Assembly: GCA_032622095.1 (NCBI GenBank)
Contig: CP136064.1
Span: forward strand, 278,965,614 to 279,029,613
Direction of reading: 5' to 3'
DNA length: 64,000 bases
Origin: Siphonodentalium dalli
Taxonomy: Eukaryota; Mollusca; Scaphopoda; Gadilida; Siphonodentaliidae
The position numbers and the translations under genes were made by a program. Positions 11,046-19,484 of this stretch are shown in pieces. The notes below the pieces were generated by a model, which made no database searches, was not told the DNA's origin, and was given only the letters and a program-made list of their open reading frames with translations. Each line of letters begins with the position of its first letter. Positions within the stretch are counted from its first letter, which is position 1.

Positions 11046-11348
11046 ATGAGTAAAGTTCCATCTGCATATAAAAAGAAAATGATCAACGATGCTCCGAAAC
11101 AAGTGATGGATTGCATTTCAGAATGTTGTCAAAATCTTTTAAAAGGTAATGTAAAACTGAATGAAGCTCAGAACCGCAAGTTACATTCGAAGCGTAAACA
11201 TATCAGATATCTTGCAGACAAGAACAAACCTTTGCAACAAAAGAAGAAAATTTTGAACCAAAAAGGTGGCTTTTTACCATTATTATTTCTTGCTCCATTG
11301 ATTAGCAAAACATTAGGTGCAGTTGTTAACAATATTTTGAAAAACTAA
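11046..11348 (+). CDS. Small Polinton protein, QKGGFLP hydrophobic C terminus
   Basis: 100 codons from ATG 11046. Very basic N-terminal region (AYKKKMINDAPKQ, KLHSKRKHIRYLADK) followed by KKKILNQKGGFLPLLFLAPL, then LISKTLGAVVNNILKN. The C-terminal segment looks membrane-active. This layout is common among short Polinton ORFs, often discussed as possible membrane-lytic or core proteins. A short ORF starting at 10979 in another frame (PSKTKSRKAPLIKN) runs into this gene and may be its original N terminus after a frameshift. Exact role unknown. Confidence 0.65.
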   Translation: MSKVPSAYKKKMINDAPKQVMDCISECCQNLLKGNVKLNEAQNRKLHSKRKHIRYLADKNKPLQQKKKILNQKGGFLPLLFLAPLISKTLGAVVNNILKN

Positions 11349-11361
11349 ATCTCAAATAAAT

Positions 11362-12084
11362 ATGAAGAAAATGGTTATTGTACCATTCAGAATGTTGGAA
11401 GATTTCAAACAATGGAAAATGTCAGAAATGAATAAACCTCAATTACCTCCTGATCCTGCAATTTCAAATGTTTCAGATTCTTACAAAGAATTGAAATCAG
11501 TTTATGATAAAAATATTTCTGAATCAGAAAAGTCACAGTTATTTGGAGAAAATTTGTACAAATTGAAAACTTCACAAAAATCTTTAAATTCAAAATTCAG
11601 TTTACCTGAACAAAAGTTATCTGAAAACTTTGGGAAAATGAGTGAACATATATTGGAAAGTGTGCCATCTAAACTTCGTGGTAAAGCACAACAAATTTTA
11701 ACATTGTTGTCAACTAATCCTAAACTTAGATGGGATGATCGTGGACAATTAATTTATGGAACAGAAACAGTTACTGGATCAAATATAATTGATTTGATAA
11801 ACGATGTTGTTCGTCACCGAAAAGGTTTTGACCCAGTTGGTTATGAAACATTCCTACGTGGATTGGGGGAGCTTAATGTACCACAAGATTATGTAGGTAA
11901 CAGGAATCGATGGTTGTGGATACAAAGACATTTAAAAGAAGGTCACACTGGTGATGAGTTTCATACACCTCATGCAACTCCTAGTAGTGGCAACTCAAGA
12001 AAACGTTCAGTTGATATTTTCACACCTCAAAGTTTTCCTAAAACCAGAAAATCTATTTTGAAAGGATGGTCCTCACTTACATAA
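11362..12084 (+). CDS. Conserved Polinton protein upstream of integrase (possibly PY)
   Basis: 240 codons, intact. The N-terminal half is predicted helical and charged. The conserved core runs from RGKAQQILTLLSTNPKLRW through IYGTETVTGSNIIDLINDVV, then KGFDPVGYETFLRGLGELNV and NRNRWLW. I recognise this WDDxGxxxYG...GSNIxDLxNDxxR...GFxPxGxxxFL pattern as recurrent in Polinton elements. The function is not established. Its stop overlaps the integrase start by 19 bp, implying coupled expression. The tail (GNSRKRSVDIF, PKTRKSILKGW) is basic. Confidence 0.75.
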   Translation: MKKMVIVPFRMLEDFKQWKMSEMNKPQLPPDPAISNVSDSYKELKSVYDKNISESEKSQLFGENLYKLKTSQKSLNSKFSLPEQKLSENFGKMSEHILESVPSKLRGKAQQILTLLSTNPKLRWDDRGQLIYGTETVTGSNIIDLINDVVRHRKGFDPVGYETFLRGLGELNVPQDYVGNRNRWLWIQRHLKEGHTGDEFHTPHATPSSGNSRKRSVDIFTPQSFPKTRKSILKGWSSLT

Positions 12085-13160
12085 AATTTGACAAACTTCT
12101 AACTGAAATTTACTACAATCCAAAAGAAGTTGGTGGTTTCAGTGGAGCAAATCAACTTTTTAAAAATGCGAAAGAAACAAATAACAAAATTAAACTTTCA
12201 GATGTTAAAAAATGGTTACAATGGCAAAAAACAAACACTTTGCACAAACCAATTGTTCGGAAATTTCGCAGATGTAAAACTATTGTTGCAGGAATTGATA
12301 TTCAGTGGCAAGCTGATTTGGCAGATTTGCAAACTTTGCAAAAGCACAATGACAATTACAGATATTTACTTTGTGTTATTGATGTGTTCTCAAAATTTGC
12401 ATGGGTTGAAAAAATTAAAGACAAAACTGGTAAAACTTTAGTTAAAACATTTCAGAAAATTCTCAAATCATCAAAACGAAAACCAGTTTCATTTCAATCT
12501 GACAAAGGTTCAGAATTCAAAAATAAATTATTTTTACAATTTTTGAAATCTAAGAAAATTCATTTTTTCACAACAGAGAATCCAGAGACAAAAGCAAGTA
12601 TAGTTGAACGTTTTCAACGGACATTGAAAACAAAGATGTGGAAATATTTTACACATAATCAAACTTTGAAATACAATGATGTTTTGCACGATTTTGTGAA
12701 TTCTTACAACAAAAGTTTTCATAGAAGTATTAAGATAGCACCAGTTTTAGTAACTCGAGAAAATGAAATTGAAGTTTCCAGAAATCTTTATGGAAAGTTA
12801 AAAACGAAAAAAGATAAGATCTTGAAAGTTGGAGATTTTGTTAGAATTAATAAAACAAAGAGAACTTTTGATAAAGGATATCTTCCAAATTGGACAAAAG
12901 AAATTTTCAAAATTAGTAGAGTTTGTAAAAGTACACCATTAACTTACAAATTAGTAGATTTAGATGGTGAAAACATCGCAGGATCATTTTATGGTAAAGA
13001 AATTCAACATATAAAAGATAATAAAGTTTACGAAATTGAATCAGTTGTTGGTAAACGTTCAAGAAAAGTTGCTGGTAAATCAGTTAGAGAAATTAAAGTT
13101 CATTGGGCTGGTTATCCTAAAAAATTTGACAGTTGGATTCCTGCCACAAATTTGGTATAA
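12066..13160 (+). CDS. c-INT: Retroviral-type integrase with C-terminal chromodomain
   Basis: 364 residues, uninterrupted. The N-terminal helical region (LLTEIYYNPKEVGGFSG) is typical of Polinton integrases. The rve core has catalytic residues D84 (WQADLADL), D146 (FQSDKGSEF) and E181 (ETKASIVERFQR), giving a D,D-35-E arrangement. The family inserts the element by strand transfer with a 6-bp target duplication. An SH3-like region (KVGDFVRINKTK) precedes a chromodomain at about 321-364 (YEIESVVGKR...IKVHWAGYPKKFDSW). The aromatic cage looks plausible, so chromatin targeting is inferred. No HHCC zinc finger is visible. All catalytic residues are present, in contrast to the broken polymerase. 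The upstream overlap and the 10-bp gap to the next gene fit a compact late-type cluster. Confidence 0.97.
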   Translation: MVLTYIKFDKLLTEIYYNPKEVGGFSGANQLFKNAKETNNKIKLSDVKKWLQWQKTNTLHKPIVRKFRRCKTIVAGIDIQWQADLADLQTLQKHNDNYRYLLCVIDVFSKFAWVEKIKDKTGKTLVKTFQKILKSSKRKPVSFQSDKGSEFKNKLFLQFLKSKKIHFFTTENPETKASIVERFQRTLKTKMWKYFTHNQTLKYNDVLHDFVNSYNKSFHRSIKIAPVLVTRENEIEVSRNLYGKLKTKKDKILKVGDFVRINKTKRTFDKGYLPNWTKEIFKISRVCKSTPLTYKLVDLDGENIAGSFYGKEIQHIKDNKVYEIESVVGKRSRKVAGKSVREIKVHWAGYPKKFDSWIPATNLV

Positions 13161-13170
13161 AACTTTTAAC

Positions 13171-13434
13171 ATGTCTCAAAATGGTTCAGTTGGTCTGGAT
13201 GCTCCATCACAATTTCAATTCTGTGGAGAAAAAATTGCAAAAAATCAAGTAACATATTTTACACAAATTATTATAATTGTTGGTATAATCGCTACAGCAA
13301 TTGTTCATTTAAGTTTACAAAGTGGAAATAACGAACTGTGGTTAATTTTACTCAGTAGTTCTTTGGGATACATTTTACCAACACCGCGTTTGAAATATTT
13401 GAAAAATCAGTCGGCAGAAATTTTGAAAGTATGA
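13171..13434 (+). CDS. Small two-pass membrane protein of Polintons
   Basis: 87 codons from ATG 13171. The cytosolic-looking start (MSQNGSVGLDAPSQFQFCG) is followed by two hydrophobic segments, ITQ-side TYFTQIIIIVGIIATAIVHL and LWLILLSSSLGYILPTPRLK. The FxFCG...FxQ...LWxxLLSSxxGYxLPxPxxK pattern is one I recognise between integrase and penton genes of many Polintons. Its role is unknown; virion membrane or scaffolding is speculation. It overlaps the penton gene by four bases (ATGA). Confidence 0.8.
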   Translation: MSQNGSVGLDAPSQFQFCGEKIAKNQVTYFTQIIIIVGIIATAIVHLSLQSGNNELWLILLSSSLGYILPTPRLKYLKNQSAEILKV

Positions 13435-14282
13435 ATTCTTTCTACATTACAATTCCGAGCGACAGTTCAATGGTAATGTATCCAAACAATTCTCAATGTT
13501 GTTTTACTGTACAATTACCAAAACCAATTCAAATTGACAAAGAAAAATGGGAAGTTGCATTAGTCGAACTGATAATACCTTCAGAAACATACAATGTTAC
13601 AGGGGATTCGTGTAAATTCAAATTGATTACAACTGATGCAATAATACTGTCTGTTCTTCAAAATCGTTTTGAAGAAAAGATATTTACGAGACCTGATGGC
13701 GTTCGTGCAATTGAAATACAGATACGAGAAGGTTCGTATTCCTCTGCGGCAGATTTACTTGATACAATGCAAGATGTAATTAATGAAACACTTGGAGAAG
13801 CAATACAAAACGAATTCGGATTTCACATCAAGTACTCAAAAGTTACAAAACGTGTGAAAATTATTCGCAAGAGTTTAAGTATCACAAAACTAGGAATTGA
13901 ATTACCACAATGTCTTTTGCACAAGTTGGGTTACAAAACTGAAAACGATTCTGAAGATTTTTATTCAAATAATAGATTTCAGTTTGGTGTAGATTTGAAT
14001 GTTGGTCATAATCTAATGTTTGTTTATTCTGATATTGCCGATTTCACAATTGTTGGAAATGTTGAAGTACAAATTTTACGAGTTGTTTCTTTCAGAATTA
14101 AAAGAGATACCGACGGATTACATGTAAAACATGAATTTTTAAATTTACATTATGTTCCAGTTTCAAAGTCATACTTTGACAATATTAGTGTAAATATAAG
14201 TGGCGACACAGGAAAATCAATTCAGTTTATTGGTGGTAAGTCTTTGGCGAAGCTGCATTTCAGAAAACGAGAGGAGTTCTAA
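13431..14282 (+). CDS. mCP: Minor capsid (penton) protein, single jelly roll
   Basis: 283 residues, intact, starting in the ATGA overlap with the membrane protein. The opening FYITIPSDSSMVMYPNNSQC, then WEVALVELIIPSETYNV, is the characteristic N-terminal strand pattern of Polinton penton proteins. Following segments alternate short beta-strand-like stretches, including VEVQILRVVSFRIKRD. The family forms pentameric vertices of an icosahedral capsid together with the double-jelly-roll major capsid protein encoded 380 bp downstream. Length fits the family. No lesion is visible. Confidence 0.9.
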   Translation: MNSFYITIPSDSSMVMYPNNSQCCFTVQLPKPIQIDKEKWEVALVELIIPSETYNVTGDSCKFKLITTDAIILSVLQNRFEEKIFTRPDGVRAIEIQIREGSYSSAADLLDTMQDVINETLGEAIQNEFGFHIKYSKVTKRVKIIRKSLSITKLGIELPQCLLHKLGYKTENDSEDFYSNNRFQFGVDLNVGHNLMFVYSDIADFTIVGNVEVQILRVVSFRIKRDTDGLHVKHEFLNLHYVPVSKSYFDNISVNISGDTGKSIQFIGGKSLAKLHFRKREEF

Positions 14283-14288
14283 AAAACA

Positions 14289-14663
14289 ATGTTTTCCGTG
14301 TATAGAGGTGTACCACGGCAATATGGTAACGGTATTGGTTCAATTTTCAAATCAGTTATGAGATCTGCTGTACCATTTCTAAAACCGATTGGTCGGACAG
14401 CTTTGCAACTTGCGAAAAAACACACTTTTGGTGTTGCAGATGAAATTATTAATCAAGGTAAAAGTCCGATAGAAGCGTTGATGTCTGAAGGTAAAAAAGC
14501 TTTAAAATCTTTTGGCACACAAGCTAAAAATCAAATTTTGAACTCGAGACAAAAACCTAGAAAACGAGTAGCGAATTCAAAAATGAATCATTCAGCTGTC
14601 AAACGCCGAAAAAGTCAGTCGAAAAAACATCCTAGCAGTCGAGCTCTTGATATTTTTGATTAA
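14289..14663 (+). CDS. Small basic virion protein, adenovirus pVI/pX-like
   Basis: 124 codons. The N-terminal region is glycine-rich and amphipathic (YRGVPRQYGNGIGSIFKSVM, then RSAVPFLKPIGRTALQLAKK). The C-terminal third is highly basic (QKPRKRVANSK, VKRRKSQSKKH). Genes with this composition between penton and major capsid genes of Polintons have been compared with adenovirus pVI (membrane lysis) or pX (core). The match here rests on position and composition only. Spacing is 6 bp from the penton stop and 2 bp before the major capsid start. Confidence 0.7.
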   Translation: MFSVYRGVPRQYGNGIGSIFKSVMRSAVPFLKPIGRTALQLAKKHTFGVADEIINQGKSPIEALMSEGKKALKSFGTQAKNQILNSRQKPRKRVANSKMNHSAVKRRKSQSKKHPSSRALDIFD

Positions 14664-14665
14664 TC

Positions 14666-15970
14666 ATGGCACACATGGTAAATGGATCATGCGAATGCAA
14701 TAAATCGGAACTTGATATAACACATGTTCCACCAACGGTGGCTACAATGTCAGAATCGCAGTGGATCGAAAATCATCCGATTGCACCGCTGAATAATTCT
14801 GCTCCGATAGAGTTTGTCATACTATCTCAAACCGAAAAGTGGACAGATATTAATCAATCTTATCTTTATGTGAAATTCAAAATTACAGAAAAAGATGGAA
14901 GTAATTTGGGAGCTGGTACGGAATTAGCACCTGTTAACAATTTCTTTCATTGCATGTTCAGCAGTATCGATGTTTACTTGAACAACAAATTGATAACTTC
15001 GAATTCTGACACTTACCCATACCGAGCATATTTCGAAAATCTGTTGGGATACTCTCCAGAATATAAAGATAATCAATTAGCAAATTTAGAAATGTGGTAT
15101 GGCGATACAGAAGAACAATTTGAAGAGAATACCAAAGGTGGTGGCAATGCTGGATTAACTTCTAGAGAAAGTTTGATCGGTGGTAGTAAATTTGTTGAAC
15201 TATGTGGACGCTTACACACTGATCTGTTTCTTCAAGAAAAATATTTACCAAATGGAATTGAAATTCGTATCAGATTAAACAGATCACCATCACAATTTTG
15301 CCTCATTGGCTCCAAGGATGGACAAATTGTTTTCGAATCAGCAGTGTTCCATGTCAGAACAGTTAGTCTCTTTCCAGCGGTCTCAAATAAATTAAATCAA
15401 GAAATTGTCCAGTCAACAATGAAACTACCTATCAGACGAGTAGAAATAAAAACTTTCACAATTAGTACTGGACTTAGATCAAAAATTGAAGACCACTTAT
15501 TTCAAGGACAATTACCAAAGAGACTTTTTATTGCGTTGGTCGAAAATAAAGATATGAATGGAGATTTGGGTACCAATCCATTCCACTTCAAACATTTCAG
15601 TTTGAATAAATTGGAAGTTAGTCAAGACGGTCATACAATACATAACCGTCCATTTGAACCAAACTTCGCAACAAAACAATGTCTCAGATCATATTTATCT
15701 TTGTATCAATCTTTAGGAATGTTTGGTGTTAACAAATCAATTGGCATTAATTTAAAAGAATATATGAATGGTTATTGTTTGTGGGGTTTCGACTTGACAC
15801 CGGACCAAGGAAGCGACGAGGGACATCTACATCCTATAAAGACAGGGAACCTGCGTTTGGAGCTTCAGTTCTTGACAGCTCTCACTACAGCCGTCAACGT
15901 TTTGGTGTATGCTGAATTCGACAGTGAAATAGATATCACAGCTTTGAGAGAAGTGCTTACTGACTATTAG
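14666..15970 (+). CDS. MCP: Major capsid protein, double jelly roll
   Basis: 434 residues, intact. It has the family's opening (PIAPLNNSAPIEFVI, then WTDINQSYLYVKFKI) and the first jelly roll with NFFHCMFSSIDVYLNNKLIT. YRAYFENLLGY is a strong signature of Polinton and virophage major capsid proteins. The second jelly roll spans LPKRLFIALVENKD to HFSLNKLEVSQDG, and GNLRLELQFL lies close to the end. Trimers of this protein form pseudo-hexagonal capsomers. The family is described from about 430 to over 600 residues, so this is short but complete. With penton, protease and ATPase genes nearby it makes up the virion-forming module. Confidence 0.95.
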   Translation: MAHMVNGSCECNKSELDITHVPPTVATMSESQWIENHPIAPLNNSAPIEFVILSQTEKWTDINQSYLYVKFKITEKDGSNLGAGTELAPVNNFFHCMFSSIDVYLNNKLITSNSDTYPYRAYFENLLGYSPEYKDNQLANLEMWYGDTEEQFEENTKGGGNAGLTSRESLIGGSKFVELCGRLHTDLFLQEKYLPNGIEIRIRLNRSPSQFCLIGSKDGQIVFESAVFHVRTVSLFPAVSNKLNQEIVQSTMKLPIRRVEIKTFTISTGLRSKIEDHLFQGQLPKRLFIALVENKDMNGDLGTNPFHFKHFSLNKLEVSQDGHTIHNRPFEPNFATKQCLRSYLSLYQSLGMFGVNKSIGINLKEYMNGYCLWGFDLTPDQGSDEGHLHPIKTGNLRLELQFLTALTTAVNVLVYAEFDSEIDITALREVLTDY

Positions 15971-15971
15971 G

Positions 15972-16430
15972 ATGGAGTTCACATCACAGCTATGGAACTA
16001 CTATGAAGAATACCAATGTTCACAAAACTTTGCTCCGAGATTAAACCTGATCTTGGACACACTCAACAACGCTATGATTGAAGAACTACAAGAACTTATT
16101 CGCAAGGAAGTGTCAGCAAACTGTGAAGGATGTAAAATAGAACATCCTAGTCAACGTGAACATGTTCTGTGTTAGTTCTCTACAACTGATGATTGGACAA
16201 ACCAGTTTATCGACTTGGCGCTGATTAAACTTGACATATACAATGTTATGGAAAGATGGTTCCCGAAGCTGATGGAGTTAAACCCACACTGCAAGGAGAA
16301 GTTCGAAGCATACGTCATGTGGGATCATCTGAGAAACAGTTTGGAGCTCAACCGCAAAAAAATCGACGCAGAGTGGACTCTGATGTGGTCACAGCGAGTC
16401 AAAGAGAATTACAACGATGCAGACAGCTGA
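15972..16430 (+). pseudogene. HPSQ-motif Polinton protein, interrupted by a TAG
   Basis: One reading frame covers 15972-16430 with an in-frame TAG at 16173-16175. The part before it (67 codons) contains NCEGCKIEHPSQREHVLC. The part after resumes directly (FSTTDDWTNQFIDLAL) through KLMELNPHCKEKFEAYVMW. I recall GCxxxHPSQxxHxC as a motif of short Polinton proteins of unknown function; Cys/His spacing suggests a metal site. The gene starts one base after the major capsid stop and overlaps the protease start by 14 bp. Readthrough or internal initiation at 16215 or later cannot be excluded, but a nonsense mutation is simplest. Confidence 0.75.
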
Positions 16431-16890
16431 ACTTCAATATATTCTGGACAATTCCTGGTTGTGTAAACTTAACACACATGTTTGTGCTAGAGATTTGTTA
16501 CCAGAGAAGAAACCACAGCATATTCAAGCATATATTGTGAACACGCACTCATCGGATCAGCCAGGAGAACACTGGACATTGATGTTATTCAATGGAAGAT
16601 CAGCTGTATACTTCGACTCATTTGGACTACCACCACCGAGACGATATATGTTACCATTCATAAAAAGGAACTCATCAGCATGGACTATGAATACAACACG
16701 ATATCAACATCGTGCGACAAATGTGTGTGGATTATATTGTATATTCGCACTCCACCACATGATGAAAGGAAAGAGGATGAAAAGATTATTCAATTCTCGG
16801 GATTTCTTCAAGAATGACAGAACAATAGTTCGATGGTTTGGAAAGCACTATGGTCGATTATACAGAAAAGCAAATTTGCTGTTGAATTAA
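16417..16890 (+). CDS. PRO: Adenain-like (C5/Ulp1-type) cysteine protease
   Basis: 157 residues, intact. The catalytic set is visible: H52 in GEHWTLM, D67 in VYFDSFG, Q97 (oxyanion hole) in RYQHRATNVCGLYCI, and C104. The Q-to-C spacing of seven matches adenain. The family matures capsid and core proteins of adenoviruses, virophages and Polintons. It is the last recognisable gene of the element. The start overlaps the preceding gene by 14 bp. An AATAAA about 250 bp downstream could end its transcript. Confidence 0.95.
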   Translation: MQTAELQYILDNSWLCKLNTHVCARDLLPEKKPQHIQAYIVNTHSSDQPGEHWTLMLFNGRSAVYFDSFGLPPPRRYMLPFIKRNSSAWTMNTTRYQHRATNVCGLYCIFALHHMMKGKRMKRLFNSRDFFKNDRTIVRWFGKHYGRLYRKANLLLN

Positions 16891-17317
16891 ACTTCACCAG
16901 GACATCGACGGCTGATATACATACAACGCAAAGAAGACGACGACCAGATAACAACGAATGTGTCAACAACTCCACAAAATAGACTCTTTTGTTATTGATT
17001 CAGCGTAGGATGTTGTAGGATGTTCAATTAAGTTTCTTCAAATCTGAGACCTTGTTTTGTACATAAATTATTGTTCTTTGTTAATATTATTGATGTATAA
17101 TAATATATTATTGTTCATTGTTCTTGTTCTTGTTTTTGAAAAATAAATGATAAATTTCAACAAAATCGTTTTCACTGTAGGATCCCCACCAATTGATTCT
17201 GTTCGTGTCGATGTGTCATCTCTGGTCAGAATTATACAAACTTTAAATTAGTAATGAAAAAATGTCTTAGTCCATTTTAATTTTTTCGATCAGAAATGTC
17301 ACATCAATGACAGGAAC
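16891..17317. other. Right flank of the Polinton, non-coding
   Basis: No ORF of interest. A short duplicated GTAGGATGTT occurs near 17007-17022. An AT-rich tract of TATT/GTTCTTGTTCTTG repeats runs to the AATAAA, then unique sequence. I compared it with 4774-5300 for inverted terminal repeats and saw none, so the right end of the element cannot be placed. Confidence 0.6.
17142..17147 (+). promoter_or_regulatory. Candidate polyadenylation signal AATAAA
   Basis: AATAAA about 250 bp downstream of the protease stop, in the sense direction of all Polinton genes. It is in AT-rich sequence, so chance occurrence is possible. Confidence 0.4.
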
Positions 17318-17615
17318 ATCTATCCCCAGGGGGGTAACTATGGCCCAGTACCCCCCAGACAGGGACACTATGGCCCAGTACCCCCCAGACAGGGACACTA
17401 TGGCCCAGTACCCCCCCAGACATGGTCACTATGGCCCAGTACCCCCCAGACAGGGACACTATGTCCCAGTACCCCCATACATGGTCACTATGGCCCAGTA
17501 CCCCCCAGACATGGTCACTATGGCCCAGTATCCCCCCAGACATGGGCACTATGGCCCAGTCTGGGGGTACTGGGCCATAGTGTCCCTGTCTGGGGGATAC
17601 TGGGCCATAGTGGCC
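17318..17615. repeat. ~30-bp minisatellite, direct array then inverted copies
   Basis: Seven or eight direct copies of a unit containing ACTATGGCCCAGTACCCCCC and CAGACAGGGAC run to about 17557. Orientation then flips and two inverted copies (GGGGGTACTGGGCCATAGTG) follow to about 17615. Strong C strand asymmetry. The open frames across it are by-products. Confidence 0.93.
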
Positions 17616-17925
17616 CCCCCATTACTACTTCCACCACACAAATTACATTTTAGGAGTTTCTTAAATGCCAAAATTGTTGGATTTGTGTCAGACGATTAGC
17701 TTTCTTGAGTATATTCTCCCAACCTACAAAGCCATCAGTGTCACGCGATTATAGCTTGCTTTGTTAAACTCTTCCAACCTGCAAGTTCACCCGAATATGC
17801 CTAACGAAATTTGAATTCAATGGACAGTCCTTCAGTAAATTACCCCTATACTATAAACTGATTGTTGAAAAAATATAATATTTGGCAAATTTCAGGCCAG
17901 TGTAGATCTTATATGGTATACTCAC

Positions 17926-18119
17926 TAGCATTTTCTGTCTCTAAATCCTTGTGGTAAGTGTTGCCTGCATTACCCGATATGAAGTGGACGCTGGCTCGTG
18001 GATTAACGTAGTTGAACGCCGTCACCTTATCTTTGTATGCCGGCCAGAAGCGCTCATAGGAATGTTCATGAGCTTCAAACACCAAGTCAACGCCTTGTGC
18101 ATGAAACATGTCCTCCAAT
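17926..18119 (-). CDS. ACP7: Purple acid phosphatase, exon 7 (AHEH metal motif)
   Basis: 194 nt between an acceptor AG (CTCATCGAAG side) and donor GTGAGT at 17920-17925. It encodes LEDMFHAQGVDLVFEAHEHS then YERFWPAYKDKV, and VHFISGNAGNTYHK. AHEHSYERxWP carries two histidine metal ligands of purple acid phosphatases. Animal ACP7-type proteins have AHEH where plant enzymes have GHVH. The first base completes a Gly codon with exon 6, and the last base begins the Arg codon completed at 4254. The Polinton lies in the following intron. Confidence 0.95.
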
Positions 18120-18188
18120 CTTCGATGAGAAGGAAAAACGTTGCAAATAATAGATTTGACAAGCTATTCAAGCTATTATTAAAGGGGT

Positions 18189-18412
18189 ATGCGGCTGATA
18201 CGGACCTTGACTCATGCAGACCCAGACTCATATGGACCCTGGTTTTTACGGACCATGGCTGTTATGGACCCTGGCTTTCATGGACCATGGCTGTTATGGA
18301 CCCTGGCTTTTACGGACCATGGCTGTTAATGTGTTATGGGCCCTGGCTTTTACGGACCATGGCTGTTAATGTGGTATGGGCCCTCAGCTCAGCTCATGCA
18401 GACCCTGGCTAT
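18189..18412. repeat. Short tandem repeat of GGACC(C/A)TGGCT type
   Basis: Degenerate repeats of GGACCATGGCTGTTATGGA and GGACCCTGGCTTTTACGGA, roughly 30 bp apart. Inverted relatives (GGTCCGTATAAGCCAGGG) occur at 54890-55025. Confidence 0.85.
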
Positions 18413-18494
18413 TAAAATATACAGTTTTATTTATATTTTAATTTATTGAAATATATTAACATAAAATACTGAGGTTTAAAAGCTGAAATAATTC

Positions 18495-18788
18495 TTATTT
18501 ATTTTCACAAAATCTGCACTTTAAGTCAGCCCAATATAAGATTTTCAAGCACTTAGCATTGATCACGTGGTCGATATAAATAAATGGCTTCAGATGCAAT
18601 TCATCTGAACTTTTAAAAGCATGCCCAAGTGTTCTCCCGACCACTTTAGTGGTAAGGTCAATAATTTGTGATGTAGTGTTCGCGTTACGGTCTGTTTTAT
18701 TGGAATATGAAACGAGTGACCCAATTTGCAGTTGGCCAGTCATCGAACATGATTTATTGTAAAGCGTACAAATAATTCCTTTATACAC
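18495..18788 (-). other. Unidentified open frame in intron 6
   Basis: A 97-codon minus-strand frame with unusually protein-like composition (QIIDLTTKVVGRTLGHAFKS, YIDHVINAKCLKILYWADLK) that ends just before an AATAAATAA. I do not recognise it. It may be the 3' end of a retroposed copy or another repeat. No splice context links it to the phosphatase. Confidence 0.3.
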
Positions 18789-19201
18789 AGTGACCCCTCC
18801 AGGTGAATAATAGACTATTCAAATGTATATTTTTATAACTGGGTTGGGTTTACATTATTACGCAGGGCAATGGTCGGTGACAAAATTGGCTAACTCTATC
18901 CATCTTTTTGGGGGGAGAATTACTATGCTACATAGATAATAACATCAGTTTTTAAAATACATGTGAATGCAGGTCATTTTCAAAGATTTGTACCTGGCCC
19001 AAAAATATATACCCCGAAAAAAATTATACCTGGTATATTTTGTATCCATGTAAATTAATTACATGGTTTCACGGTTGGTGAGTACCACGCATTCAAAATG
19101 AAATGCACAAAAACATAATATATGAGGAACTGACATAAAACATAACATTTTGACTGTTACGAGCATGAGCAGCAGGGAGTGTCAGCATACTTTACACTTG
19201 G

Positions 19202-19371
19202 GAATACCCATAGAATACCCATAGAATACCCATAGAATACCCATAGAATACCCATAGAATACCCATAGAATACCCATAGCATACCCATAGAATACCCATA
19301 GCATACCCATAGAATACCCATAGAATACCCATAGAATACCCATAGCATACCCATAGAATACCCATAGAATT
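19202..19371. repeat. 11-bp minisatellite (GAATACCCATA), about 15 copies
   Basis: Tandem GAATACCCATA with occasional GCATACCCATA variants. The minus-strand frame reads GYSMGILWVF-type repeats but is a by-product. Confidence 0.97.
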
Positions 19372-19484
19372 TCAACGCGGACAATTGCACCAAAATATAA
19401 TTATAATTATATTACATCCAAAAAAAAAAAATATATTCTAAAAACAAGTTGATACCTTATTTGTTCGGAAATAGTGGTTTTCTA

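Larger units (their letters stand above)
4774..17290 (+). mobile_element. Polinton/Maverick element (borders approximate)
   Basis: A contiguous plus-strand block carries the diagnostic Polinton set: protein-primed DNA polymerase B, A32-like packaging ATPase, retroviral-type integrase with chromodomain, adenain-like protease, and major and minor capsid proteins, plus small proteins typical of these elements. Genes are packed tightly with 4- to 19-bp overlaps, as in viruses. It sits antisense inside the last intron of the phosphatase gene. I found no terminal inverted repeats or 6-bp target duplication, so the outer limits are only bracketed by neighbouring repeats. Confidence 0.93.

Noticed and set aside
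4774-17290. Polinton terminal inverted repeats
   Set aside because: Compared left and right flanks by eye and found no convincing inverted match; a computed self-alignment would decide.
17951-18415. 154-codon plus-strand ORF
   Set aside because: Overlaps phosphatase exon 7 in antisense, then a GGACC repeat.
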